A program made the translations under genes and the position numbers. DNA of 64,000 nt from Thuidium tamariscinum (taxonomy: Eukaryota > Streptophyta > Bryopsida > Hypnales > Thuidiaceae), in contig OX344749.2 in the NCBI GenBank assembly GCA_947034885.2, positions 64,501-128,500 on the forward strand, written 5' to 3'. Shown one piece after another: positions 13,797 through 26,647 of this stretch (positions are counted from its first letter, which is position 1; every line of letters starts with the position of its first letter). A model generated the notes under the pieces. That model was not told the origin of the DNA. It did no database searches and worked only from the letters and a program-made list of their open reading frames with translations.

Positions 13797-16796
13797 CTAA
13801 TCTTTCTTGTCTGAAACAGTGTTAGACCCTGCAATGCCTCTTGATTCTAGTGCACTCGACCCTTCACCACTTGGGGGTGCGCCTGCTGTTTGAGTCTCTT
13901 GCCGAAGAACAGCCCCTTGTTCCTTGTTCTTTCGAAACCACTGGAAAAATAATGCGCCCACAAGAGCGAGAGCTTGCCACATCTGAGTGGTGTTCTCCGT
14001 GGCCTTCTCGTACAACGTGGGACCTTTCACTTTCTGAAGCTTGATTGTGTTCTCTCTATACCCTTGCAACAGCCCTGTCAGGCTTGTTTCTAGCTTGTCT
14101 CCAACGAAAGCATCCACTTTTTCACTCTAATAAAAAGAAACGTTAGAACGCAGGAATTGATGGGAATAGAAAAGTCTCCTTCCGAGATTGAGATCATGGC
14201 ATTAAAGATTCCAGGAATATAAAGTTCTGTCGCAAGTTTTGTTTGAAAGCCTCACAATTAACCTCTAAACATCACAATGGACAAGGGCTTTCTGCTGTTC
14301 AACTCTATATTTAACCCTGTTCATAAGTTGAAGGGAAGATGAAAAAGAGAAAAGAATTGCACGCGCCAGATCCGTGGAGTAAGTACGTAATCATCTTCTC
14401 TTGAATTTTCCAATTTGAACTGAATTTGCATACGAGCCGAAATGGCCCAAAGTGGAAAATTCCATATCTATAGGAGTTAGATTAAACCCTTTAGAGAGCT
14501 TCATGGAAGGAAACAAAACGTAAGAATTTGAAAGAATAAATAATACTCCTACATTTTAAAGCGATGGAGACATGTTTCGAAAGTTACAAAAATCGACCAT
14601 TAGCTTCCAAAGTGGCTTTCTAAATTTTGGATTGCAAGCCCACTAATATCACATTGCTCCTTCTCATGACCTACGTTATATAAAAATTAGAGACTCATCA
14701 AGACCTTCCCTGTAATGGACAGTAGATTCCTTAAATCTCAGATTTTGAGAATTACTCCAGAAGTTTAAAAAAGTTCAGGCCCGAATCGAGAGGAAAAGAT
14801 TCATCTAGCAAAGACATTAAAATAGAAACATTTAGGCATAAAGGTAGGCGTTCGATTATATGGCTAGAGCGCCTGACGATGAAGGAGTTAAGTAAAAGGT
14901 GTGTTCAGAATGACTTACTTTAGCATAAAATTGTTTGTCCCAGATAATCACAGTGGGTAGCACAGGCTTTTTGCCAAGAGCAAAAGGCCGCACAAATTTC
15001 GGCCATTCGGAGACAACCACACTTGAGAAAACGAAGTCCCGATTGGTCTTGGCAGCCACTCTCATCTTCTTGAGAAAGGCATCAGTTTCAACTGACGAGT
15101 AGCTATGCAAGAAGGTGACGACGTTTGGTCTCCCGTCTCCCGTCAGGAACTTCAAGCTGTCAGAATTCAACGGTGTCACCAGCGCCAGCAAGTTCCGCTT
15201 CACAAAACTGGTTAGCTCGGGACCTGGGCGGAAACAAGCAAGCAGGGGCAAGAAGGAAGTCCGTTACGGTTGCGTCGAAGAAAAGGGCGAGATTATTGTT
15301 CACCATCCCATCCCATCGCCCCCCCCTCCCCATTAGATTGACAACGCTCTTAATAACAAGGTAATAAGCACTAGATTCACATAACCCTAATGTTAATTAT
15401 TTCCAGGGTAACGCAAATAGAGTTAATTTATATTGTGTCATGTTAGTATGTTGTGTCATGTTTATGTATATTACTGATTGATAGTCCATATAACATTAGC
15501 AACTACTAAGTTAACATTTGTAACTTTGTTAATGGGGATTACTTGAGATGAACTCCTCACACTCTCCGTCCTACTTGGGTCACTAAGGACTCCTAGAAAA
15601 TAGGTTATATTACCTTCGAAAGGACCGTAAAAAACGTCTTGAACTTCGTCTTCTCCTCGCAGCACTACCAGCGCATGCCTTTCGTCAAACTGGAAGTCCT
15701 CATGGGCCTTCTCGGAGTACTCTCTTACCACAGAAAACCAGCCCTTGTTTCTGTATTTATGCGCCAACTTCTCCAATGTGGGGGCTTCCAGCCCAAATCC
15801 TACAAAGATGGGCAACTCCGACCCGTGAGTGTTGAGGAAGTCACGGAACCGAGACTCGGAGGTGTAAACTTCAATGGCCGGAGCTGTTAAACGTCTGACA
15901 TGTGTGATCAACGCATGGGCGTTGTGAGGGCCGTCGTAATCTGTAGGATATCCATTGGCGAAAAACTTCAGCGTCGGGTAGAAACTGTAAACACATGGAA
16001 TCACATTCACACAACAGAGTGACTACCTCGGTCCAATGACCTCCAATATCTCTCGTCCAGACTCTTCCCAGAATAGCTCGGCGAAATAAGTCGTGACATC
16101 ACGATACACCTCATTTCATTCAAGGAACACATGCCAACTAGACTAGATCGAACGTCAAAGACAAAACTTCAGACGTAAAACAAAACAGATTTGCAAGACA
16201 AGAGCTAATTCTGACATGCAAATTTAATGTTTAGACTAGAAATCGGATAAATCACAGAGTGAAATATGCTCGAGATATTAGAAAATGAAGAGAATAATGG
16301 ACCTTATATCGTATTTTGCAGCGGCACTTCGGTACTTGTCAGCGTTGATCTTCGCAACCATGATCGGGGGTTCACCATCTGCTAGCATAGGAGCTGCTTG
16401 GTCCAACTGCACATTAGAATACCTCTCTCGTTAGTTAGAAACACTTCCAACTCAACACATGGAAACCTAATTGAACAAGAGTAAAAACATAATGCGCAAA
16501 CCTAAAAGTAAAACTCCGCAGCATCCAGTCAATGAAAATACAGAAGGACGGTGAGAAAGGGACAGAAGAGTCACCTCGGGGGACAAACTTTGGCAATGCT
16601 TGCACCACGGAGCATAAAAATCAACCAAAACATGGTCATGTCGGCTCAAGGCGGCATCAATTGTCGCATCGGTAAGTTCCAAAACGGTCCCCAAGTCAGA
16701 AGGCTGCTCTATATCATCCAGCGGCAGCCCCTCTATAAGCAAGGCAGCGCTGTGAAGCAGCAGAAATACTGCAAGAAGCTTCCCACGGCTAGCCAT
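13797..16796 (-). CDS. PDIL5-2: PDIL5-2-type membrane-anchored protein disulfide isomerase, complete, 5 exons
   Basis: ER thiol-disulfide oxidoreductase with a single thioredoxin domain. Exons on the minus strand: 16796-16575, 16406-16303, 15984-15614, 15223-14919, 14126-13797; all GT-AG, phases consistent, 1332 nt, 443 aa, close to the ~440 aa of the Arabidopsis protein. A cleavable signal peptide is seen at residues 1-23 (hydrophobic core VFLLLHSAALL). The active site CKHC is at 65-68 in the motif DFYAPWCKHCQSLSPE, followed by FYPTLKFFANG. Redox-inactive thioredoxin-like folds fill the middle. A transmembrane helix lies at about 383-398 (MWQALALVGALFFQWF), followed by a short charged cytosolic tail ending SDKKD, a dilysine-like ER retrieval signal set one residue off the classical KKxx register. 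One active site and the C-terminal membrane helix separate it from classical two-domain PDIs. Confidence 0.94.
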
Positions 16797-18042
16797 CGCT
16801 GCAGTAGCGACAATTCAAAACACAAGCAAGGCAGGCAACGCATACACTCACTTCTGAAAAGGCCGGATGGATGGATGATTCGAAGATGAATAGAACTTCA
16901 GTTATGATCGACAGATAGCCGATATCATCACGAGATGAATGAGCGTCCCGGTTGACGAATAAACTTAGATGAATGCAACACAGAGGATTTATACACTACT
17001 ACTAGATGAATGTCCTTTGGATGATCTATGGACGAATGAAGATGTGACCTCTTCTCAGAGGCTATGACTGTGGCCCATGTAGGAGCTCTCCTGGCCACAT
17101 ATTTTTTGGTTGGTGGAATTTTTCAAACAATATTAATTTTGAAATGTTGTTTTTTGTCTCCCATTTTTTTTTGGAGTAAAAATAAATGTGCTATATTTTA
17201 CAATATTATATGGGGAAGGGAATACTATATTTCCCATTTTTTTTTCGTTATATTGCTCTCAAAACAAAACTGAGTGAACTCAGTGAAGGGCAAGAACTAA
17301 TTTCCCATTTTTTTTTGCTAAGTTGCTATTCAAATTAAGCTGAAAGCAAAGCAAAAACTAACTCTATGATTGATTCTCAACTAATTTGCCATAATACAAA
17401 TGCAAATGTTCTACAGAACATGAAGACAATTTGTAGTTCCAAAGTGAAACAAAGACATTCAAATGGAAATTATATGTAACATATGATTCCAATATAAAGA
17501 AATTGAAGTATTACAAGTCTACAGATTGTTTGAAATCTAAATGCCCAATCTTACTTTATCTATCCTACCTAAACCTGCCACTAACAAGGGAATTGAACCC
17601 TAATACTGCCCAATTTGCAGTGTTAGTGCTCTGCACATCAAAGAACAAACAACACACATTAGAGGGTTAGGAAAAACACAAGAAAGCCAAACTCCATCTC
17701 CCGATCCAACTCTTCCCGCAACGCTGTCTTCATGCAGCCCAACCCCCAAAATCACCCACCATTCCGCAGCAGCAAACTCCATCAGTCTGCCCACAGCCCC
17801 CGAACATGACCCCAACAACGGGAAGCAGGATCCAAATCGGAGTAGCCTAGACAGCTCCGAACACCAAGCTCCACGACCCCAACAGCATGAAACAGGACCC
17901 AAATCAGAGAAGCCCAGATAGCATCCACTATCTCTAGAGTAAAGGAACTTGAGTTGCAACTCGGGCCTAATATCATGAAAACTAAGGGATCAAATTTCCA
18001 ATATAGAAATTGAGGATACTATTTAACTCTAGCTGCTCTACT
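16797..18042. other. PDIL5-2 upstream region and spacer
   Basis: The first ~250 bp should contain the promoter of the minus-strand PDIL gene. Beyond it the DNA is AT-rich. At about 17.82-17.92 kb two ~24-bp near-copies (CAGGATCCAAATCGGAG / CAGGACCCAAATCAGAG) are seen, probably inside the 3' part of the hAT element that follows. No gene is recognised. Confidence 0.5.
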
Positions 18043-21021
18043 TCATGCATCCCCTTGTCTGCCAGCCTTCACTGTACTTTTCCAAGACTGAATAGCTTCC
18101 ATATAAGGAAAATTGTCAAGAGAGAAGTAGTTTTGACTAAACATCTACACAACAAGGGGTAAGTGTTTACCTAATCGGTTTCTTTGACATGATTTGAGAA
18201 ATTTGAGATTAGAAAAACATCTCTCATCCTCCACAGAGCCAAGAACCATACAACATCCTATATCAGCCAATTTGAAATACTCTGAAATCAACTTCCGCAA
18301 ATGCAATGACTGATCTAGTTTTTTCCACAACTTAATGACAGGATTTATGTGAAAAGGAGGCCCACAAGCAGCTTTCGCATTAAACCTCATGGTGATCTTG
18401 AACAAGTGCTGCTGGTTGTCCAAGTTGGACGCTAAGAGCATTTCAGGAGCCGTGTAAGGATTCTCAGAGCCAGAAACGGGTTGCCCCTTACTTACAGCCT
18501 TTGGAATTGCAAAAAATTCCTTTAGGATTGCCAAGTGATGGCTGAAACTCTCCTCAGCACCATCTTGGCGCCAATATTTGGAATATATAATCCCAAAAGC
18601 ATCCAACAGAGACTGCTGTGGAAACCTGCGGCCAAGCTCAACGATCAAAGACTGGGCAATCTCTGCACAATAAAGGCCAACAAGTTAGAAACAATGTCAC
18701 CAAAGACTAACATGTTCCCAAAAAGCATTATTCCTGCCCTCCCGCTGCATCATTCCCGCCCTTGTTACGACTGCAACAGACCAAGGCCCCCCAAAAAATT
18801 CTAAAGAAAAAAAAATGGGAGTTATTACATCAGCCCCGCCTCCGCAAAGAACCTGCCACAATACAAACAAACTGAAGCAACCAACGAAGAAGCGCACAAA
18901 AAAGCTACAGGAACTGAAACAAACACATGCCCAAAATAACCCCAACAAAAAAATGGGTTTTTGTGATCGTCTCCAACCCTGCTTCACTTAAAACCTGTAG
19001 CTCAAACAGACATCACAGAAGCAAAAACAATTTTGCACAAATGAAGGCATAATTTCAGAACTGAACTTACAAGCAAAGGCAATACAAGAAATACCATATA
19101 CAAAACAAGGAAACTAAACACAAAACAAGAAGAGAATGAAAGAATTACTTGAAAATTGTCGCTCGACATTCTCCTGCACCCTATCGTACTCCATTTGGGT
19201 GACAAAGAGATGTGCCCCTGTCAACTTGTCATGGCACCTTGCAAACATTTGGGCATACTGAAAGTTGAAAAGCAAATGGCACATGCCACTATCCCCAGCC
19301 AAAGGCCGCCAGAACAAAGGAATGTCTGAACTGGACAAAAAAACTAAGTCACAGTAACACAAAAAATCCACTTTGTCAAAAGCAGTGGATGGTTCCACAA
19401 ACATCCGAGACAGTTCAACTTGGCAAAGCTTCAAGGCTTGCATAAAATCGCCAATGAAGATGTCACAATCTTGTGACAACTTTATCAATGAGTGCACAAC
19501 ATTTACCAATGGGATAAAGCATGTTAGAGATAAAAGTAGCTTAATATCAGAGAGAAGATCAAAATTATCAGCTGCCCCAGGTATGGGCTTCGATCCAGGG
19601 CCAAAGGTCATATCGGCCCCCATTTTTACCAATAGGGTGCGGTACTCGGACAAGGTTCGAGCTATAGGACTCCAAATTGAAATCCATCTGGTTTCTACGT
19701 TTCGGAGCATTTTATTGCCCTTAGTTTCCATGAGATCAGCTAGTCTATGCAGCTCAGCGTGGCGTTTGTTACTTTGACAAAAGTAACTATAGATCAATTG
19801 GAAGAGGCCCTCAAGCCATGAGACTATAGGAAATTTAGAGATAGTCTCTACAACAAGATTCAAACGGTGACTGACACAAGAAGCACCTATGAGAAATGGT
19901 GCCCATTTCTCTCTGATCTGGGTTGTCACTCCCGTTTTTGGCCCCTGAAAAGTGCTCACACCGTCCGCTCCAAAACAAATCAACTTCCTAGAAATTTCCT
20001 CACGCGTTAATCTTCCCTCATTCAACAGGCCATGCATGATAAGATCAGTCAAATGATCTGCCCTTCTACTCTCAAAGACGCAAGACAACAACAGAAGATG
20101 TGGAATACGCTCCCATGAAGACATGGCATACACATGAACCCCCAGCTAGGAGGTCCCATCGACGGTAGTTACCTCATCGGCACTCAACGAGATGAAACTA
20201 GCAGACTGTATAATCGACTTCAAGCCAGACAACACAGACAAGTGAAGATGTTCTCTCATTTCCCACCCTGTAGTCTCGCTCTAGTGCTTACGGGGAAGAT
20301 TTTTTACCTTAAGTTGTTTTAGCAAGTTCTCGTGCCATTCATAATCGCACATAGGGCGGCCGTGAGTCAAAATGTGGAGTAAAGTACAGAATTGGACCTC
20401 TTTACGTTTGTACCCACCCTCCAGGCCTCCTTGGAGTTGATCGGCCACCGTCGCTATCTTTTGTCTCGCCCAGAGCTTCACGTACTGGAGGTGTTGGCAG
20501 TCTGTTTTCACAAACACATCACCTTTCTTGAGATGTGCAAATAGAACACCATCCTCCCGACAAACCCGCTTCCCCTCGTGTTTCTCCAAATTATCGACCT
20601 TTGGAACCAACAGCTTCCGCCTCCCCGAAATGGAAGTGCAGCTTCGACAGATGACGCTCGTAATATCGCCGTCCGCGTTGAACTCGCCCTCAGCCCAGGC
20701 GAATTAGCACGCCCAGACTTCTTGCCACCTTCGCGTGATTGTGCCGGATGCCATTTTGGTGCGTTTCCGCCCACTCGTAGCACCCTTTGCCGATCTTTTG
20801 GCCAATTGTTGCCCATTGCCATCACTCCCAAGATCGATGATCGGAGAGACAACGGTCACATCAGACCCTGGAAGCTTAAGAGCCGTGGGATCAGAAACGA
20901 GTTGTGAGAAGCACGTCTCTGTAACATGGGTGATCTCCACCTCCACCTCTGCGCCAGGGCCTCCGTCTTTGCCCAACGTCGCATTTGCGTTCGGGACCAA
21001 GTATTTGCCCACCCCGTTCAC
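18043..21021 (-). pseudogene. hAT-superfamily transposase gene, decayed
   Basis: Minus-strand transposase of the hAT class (cut-and-paste DNA transposon). One reading frame runs from about 21021 to 19149, has a GT-AG intron at 19148-18663, and resumes 18662-18043; the splice restores frame exactly (QFS|KIAQSL). Order: a zinc-finger-like DNA-binding region (WQEVWA, then CRSC near 20.66 kb, KVDNLEKHEGKR); the RNase H-like core (SLSADEVT, FGADGVSTFQG, ETRWISIWSP); and the hAT C-terminal dimerisation block (VEDERCFSNLKFLKS, then FPYMEAIQSW). Four in-frame stops interrupt it, near 20.70, 20.31, 20.15 and 18.14 kb, yet no frameshift is seen. Two stops replace tryptophans expected from the family pattern (KHW-SE, TSW-LG). 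The protein start is uncertain: no ATG precedes the 21.0-kb region in frame, so an upstream exon may exist. I did not find terminal inverted repeats or an 8-bp duplication, so element ends are unknown. Confidence 0.85.
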
Positions 21022-24000
21022 GTTTCAGCTCGACCCAAACATCTTTACCTGAAAATTTTCGAGCAATCTCAAGCGCGGTGCCATCTTGTACAAGGCTGCA
21101 ATCCTGTACCCCAACCACCAGAAGCCCACAACACCCAAAGCAACGTATATAGAAAAGAAATTGACAACAAAGATCAAAAATAGGAACAACACAAGAACCA
21201 CCGATTTGGAAACTGCAATCTTGCACCAAAACCTCAAGACCCCAAGCCCACCCCAAGCCCAGAAGCTTGCAATCCCATACATCCAACACCCAAAGACCAT
21301 CGTCAGCAAAGGAAGCGCAGCAAAAAAAAATGGAAACAAAAGCAAATGCAAGAGGGCAATTAGCGATACAAACACAATGAAGGAATTACAAACCAGAGGC
21401 TTCAACTACGATCGCCCAAGAGCACAACTCAAATGCACAACTCCAGCACCGATTGTACAACAACAATTCTCAATTGCACAGGTATGGAAGACACACAGAA
21501 AGAAGAGCACCAACAGCGCAAAATCAAGCGTGGCGAAGAGAAAACAAAGACCCATTTTATGTCGAATCATGGCACTGTTTGATCGCCTCAACGCGCCTCC
21601 AATTCCAGACTGTTGTTAATGCAAGAGTCAGGGACCCAGAGCATCTGATCCCCAAACTGTCCAAGAATTTGACAATAGGAGGGAAGTGGCATTGGCGCGA
21701 TGGCGCTTGAAGATTGAAGAAAATGCATTCCTAGTTTCAAATTGAGGAGCGAGTGAGCAACATGGCGGCTTTCCTAAGCAAGGAGGGAAACCAAATTTGA
21801 AGCACAACGTTATCATGGAAGGATCCAAGGATTGCAATCAGTGCAGGAGTTAATGCGCTCTTTGAGAGAGGAATCATACAGTAAATGCTACTGGGGGGAT
21901 GCTCAGGGAGAGAGATGAACTATCCCCCCTAGTGATCACCAAAACCCTCACCCTAAACCCCAGGCTAATTTGGGCCCTCAGATCTCGCAGTGCCTGCGAT
22001 CTGCAGCCGTCTGATCTGGCAGGCCTGGGCTAATCTTAGCCGTCAAATGAAGCCGCCCGGCTCACAAATCGACGATTCAAATCGCGGGAAGGCGACTGCT
22101 TGAGTTTCGGGTACAAAATGTATGCTACACCTGGATGCACAAAATCTACGTAATGGCGAGTTTCTCCGACGGCCTTTCAGGATTCTGGCTCAAAATCTTT
22201 CTCAGAGATTTAATTTTCCAATATACCTGTAGCAGTAAGATTTGGTTGGTAGCAATCCTGCGAAAATTAGCCAGTTTGGTGATCACTGGTTGCGACTTGT
22301 GAGGAATTCCCCCAAAGACGTCAAAATCATCACAGAGGCCAATTTGCACCTACACCTACTCCATATCCTTGAATTCTACTGCAGCAAGAGCAAATCACGC
22401 TTCAATTGAATAAGTTGTGCTCAAATTCACAAGAACACACTCAACTTGTCATCGACTTGTGCAGAATTCCAACTAATTTGCATAGCGCGCGTTGAATCTG
22501 TATAGTCACGGCCATGAGGTTCCGTTTCTTTATCCCAATTTTCGTGCATGTGATGCTCGCGTGCACTATACGTCTGAGAGATTTGTATGCAAGATTGGAG
22601 AACCTTTTGATTCCATTTCAAAGTGACGATGCTCGTAGACAAGCCTAGTGGCCTAATAGGTTAGTTTTCTGAACTGCTCTTTGGTCGTCGTAACATCAGA
22701 TGAATATGTGCACTGTAATGTAGAATAGATATAATGCTGTGTGCAGATTCTTGGCGGAACAAGGGGACAACAAGCTACGGCTACAATGTCCCTAGCTGCT
22801 TAGGATTCTCTACTACCGCCTGTGATTTAAGCTAGTAATGACTTGGAAGTACCGGTGCTCACTCAAAGCGCATCATTCAGTTGCAATTTCTGACATTCAA
22901 TTAAATTGTAGCATTGGGAAGAAAATTATAGTGGAGAATGGGGAAAGGAAAAAGAAGCGGGAGCTAGAGATGTCCACAGGGTGGACGTTATTGCTGAAGA
23001 TTGGAAGGTATCCGTGACCAGTGCATTGAGCGTAAAGCCCTCTGTTTCTTCAATGAACGGAGGTTGATTTTCGACAATAGGTCTCTCTAATTAAGACCTA
23101 CACCAGTTAAGATGTAAAGAAGATTCGGAGGTTCGTGTCATGTCCATTGATATGCTTAGAGGGTGTGAGAGACACGTTCTTAGAGTGACGCGGTGTGGTC
23201 GCCGTTCTCTAAGTATGCGCGAGAGTCACTAGTACAAAGAACGATCATTTGTTGATGTACAAGGGCTAACAGTAGAGTCACACGGTACGAGCTATGATGA
23301 TTGGCACGAGTAACATATCTTGAATACTGCAATGTCGGAGTATCGATTTTCGAAAAGAATTCTTTCGCTCGCTAGAGAAAGACAGACTCTGAAATGACCA
23401 CACTGAGTGACCATGTGCTTTCCATTATTAACCGATATTGGAATCAAGCCAGCTATGCTGAGTGCCAATTTGTCCGGGTAGCCAAGTTCTTCAATCTACC
23501 ATATGCCTTCGCATCTAGCGTATGGAGTGTCGCGTTCTCAACCACCTCTCCATAAAGTAGGAAGCCTGATGACGTTTGACAGAAGGGAAATCGACGGATT
23601 TGACCAGATCGATGAGCGCGAGTTAGAAAATTGTTTGGCCCGATCGTACGTATTCTCAACGCCACGCGAAGGTCTGCACTTCAAGGTTGATAGTGCTAGG
23701 TCAAACGTTCTTCTCACCACATAGCCCTTCAATGTTCTTCACCTATGGTTATTCTGCAAGAGGCAACACCCTACTATCATCGACAAGGAAAAATCGTTTC
23801 TACTGTCGAGCCAAAACCATTGAAGACTCCATTGACCACATATTGGCTGGGAATACTTCTGTATGCGGGATTACGCGGGCATCATCAACTACAGATCTAC
23901 GGATGTGCTGATTCAAAATTTCCCTTGCGTACTCGGTATCGGTCCACTCATGTTGCAGGCAAGGAATTTAGGGTTTACGTCGACTATGTTCAAGGGCTTT

Positions 24001-26647
24001 TGTGGTTCCTGCTGGACACTCTCAACTATATTGCATATTAGAAATGGAAGTTTGCTAATAGTTGGCGTCAAGTATTTCTTCAACACCTTTACTTGGTTGT
24101 ATCTATACGAAAGTGCAATAGTTCCGCAATCCTACTGTGACTTGTTAATTGTGACGGGTCGAGGTTCTACACAATCAACGGCCAGAGATCGTTGTTGAAC
24201 ATGAACTGTATTAGAACCATGGGAATTGTTGAAATCTCTTCATCCGAGGTGGGGAGGAGTAAGGGGAAACTCTGGCCAAAAAAATCTCGTGTGTCAAAAA
24301 TTCTTGTCCAAAGTAGACTAAGCAAAGCTAAATTCAGTTGCTTTGTGTGTTACCCAGTGTGCATCCCAGGAAGATGACTGAGAGCAACACATTTAACTGG
24401 CCTCTGCTCTTATCCAAATCACGCCCTCTGTTTTCAAGATAACGTGATTCAGTCGTAGAAGATGTCTGTCCAGATGCTAATCATGTCATTTTTCCTATAA
24501 GAAAGTAAAATTTTGCGTGGTTTCAATTCACCAACGATTGAACAGAGTACACGGTCATTGTCATTAGGGGTTGTCACGGCACCTTGACTTGCACGGGTTA
24601 GCCCTAAGAAAGTCCAGATGGCACGTTTTCATTTGTTTTTCGTGTCACGCGTGGGATTCATTCCCTCGGAAATTCACTGTAGCTCTGTTCACCTCCGCAG
24701 GTGCTTAATTGTTCCCAGGGATTCAAAATCCTTGGGAAATTTTGATCTTCCGCTTTGTTGTTTTTCCGGTGCACTATTTTTGCCCTTTCACAAATTTCAT
24801 GTCATTTTGTTGCTCGGTGTGTACATTTTGTCGTCGGCGCCGTCGTCCATGGTGCCTGGAGACCTTGCGGTGGTACCTTGCTTGGAGAGCTCATTCGTTC
24901 TCAAGGTATTTCTTTGTCGTATTTAAATTAGGTTAACTTGTGTCACGCGAGTCTTTATTCTTTTTCTTGAACATTGATTTGTAAAAAAGCTTAATAGAAG
25001 ATTTTGTAGGCTTGTGGGAAGGATCAAACCCTATGTTGATCCACGAACAAGCTTCAGCGCTTCATTGCTGCACTTGAATCCATCTCGTCAAATCCTTCCA
25101 CAGTTATTATACTTCGATTCCATGCCGAGTTTTTTTCACCGCTTCTTCTTTCTTTCGCCTCTGTGAGAGGGTTTGTGCCGTGAGCTTCTATAAAGTGGCA
25201 GCTTCTTTGCTTTTGCTAATGTTCTGAGTAGGGTTTAGGGTTTGTTCTTCTAGCTCATGTTTGAAGTTCTCCGGTGAGGACATTAGTTTTTCGAATTTTT
25301 TGGGGGTTCTTTAGGTACTTTGTTCTGAAAATTATTTGCTGCTATGAAATTTTGATGAAATATGAGCTACAATCATTAGGGTTCACAATCCTTTGGATCA
25401 TCAGACCTTTCAATTTATAGAAATTCATACTGAACTTTTACATTTATAATTCAGCACTTCCACTCATAATTCAACACTTCTACTAATAGACGATTTTGTA
25501 GGCTTGTGGGAAGGATCAGAGACTGAAATACAAAACTGTAGACGGTGTTTGTGGTCGGCTTTATTGACATTGTCAGCTCCAGGATTAGCCATTCGGCATT
25601 GGGGTTTACGGTATGTGCTCTTGTATTGCTACAACAATCTGCCCTCCACTCTCAACTTGCTTGGATTTGGCCGAAGGTGTTGTAGACCAGGGTTTTGTCT
25701 TGTAACTCCTAGGGAAGTGGTATTGGAGACCAGAATATTGAGGAGTTACGTAATCTCTAAAGCTAATGTGGGTAGGGAGGGGTCCATGTTGCTATAGAGG
25801 GCCAGACACCATTCCGTTTAGAGTGTAGCAAGATTCCTCAAATTGTGACTTCCACTCTCCTGATTATGATTACGAGCACCCTATACAGATCCTTGGACAA
25901 GCTTCAGCGCTTCTAGGCTGCACTTGAATCCCTGTCGTCGAATCCTTCCATAAGTATGGTACTTTGATTCCATGCCCTTCTTTGTTGATGTTACCGCTTC
26001 TTCTTTCTCTTGCCTCTATGAGAGGGGTTGTGCCGTGAGCTTGTATGAAGTGCCAACTTCTCTACTTTTGCTGATGCTCTGAGTAGGGTTTAGAGTGTGT
26101 TCGAGTTGGCTCAGATTTGAAGTTCTTAGATGAGGACATTAGGATTTTGGGTATTTTTGGGGTTCTTTTGGTACTTCATTCTGAAAATTACTTGCTGTTG
26201 TGAAAGTGTGATGTATTTAATGAAACATGAGCTATAGTCATTACCGTACACAATACTTTGGATCATAATACCTTTTAATCTTAGTTTATATGTACTGGAC
26301 TTTCAGATTTAAAATTCAGCTTTTCTACTCAAAATTCAGGGTTTTCGGTTGAAAATATGAAGCTACATTGTCTTTAAATTTTTAACATACTCAACTCTGG
26401 GAACAAAAAGTTGCACCAGAACAATCCTCCTCGGAATTTGTTGTTTAAGTATAGGGTTCAGATTTCATTAAATTTCTTTCAACCTATTCAGAGTATGTTG
26501 GGCTTCAGATTCATTTCATTTAGGTGATGGGGATACATTGCAGATACTTTGGGTATACTGATGAATTCTTCTTTTTGCATACACTCTAGAAATGGAGTCA
26601 TTTTCTTCACTTCTAGGGGTTGGGGTCAATTCCTTGTAGTCTTCAAG
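21022..26647. other. Unassigned region, no recognised gene
   Basis: 21.0-22.1 kb is GC-richer and could be the 5' leader of the hAT gene. An open frame of 177 codons on the plus strand there is Lys/Thr-rich and resembles no family. 22.1-24.5 kb has moderate composition and several short frames, none recognisable. 24.99-26.35 kb holds a diverged duplication described separately. Confidence 0.4.
24985..26350. repeat. Diverged direct duplication, ~850-bp period
   Basis: The stretch from about 25.04 to 25.37 kb (ACAAGCTTCAGCGCTTC ... GAGTAGGGTTTAG ... GAGGACATTAG) recurs at about 25.89-26.23 kb in the same order and strand with scattered changes. A further ~27-bp block, ATTTTGTAGGCTTGTGGGAAGGATCA, occurs at about 25.00 and 25.49 kb, placing the duplication junction. 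The second copy lies just upstream of the Myb/SANT-like gene and may be part of its promoter or of the element that carries it. Confidence 0.7.

Noticed and set aside
21086-21619. 177-codon Lys/Thr-rich frame on the plus strand
   Set aside because: Lies antisense to the probable 5' leader of the hAT gene, has low complexity and resembles no family.
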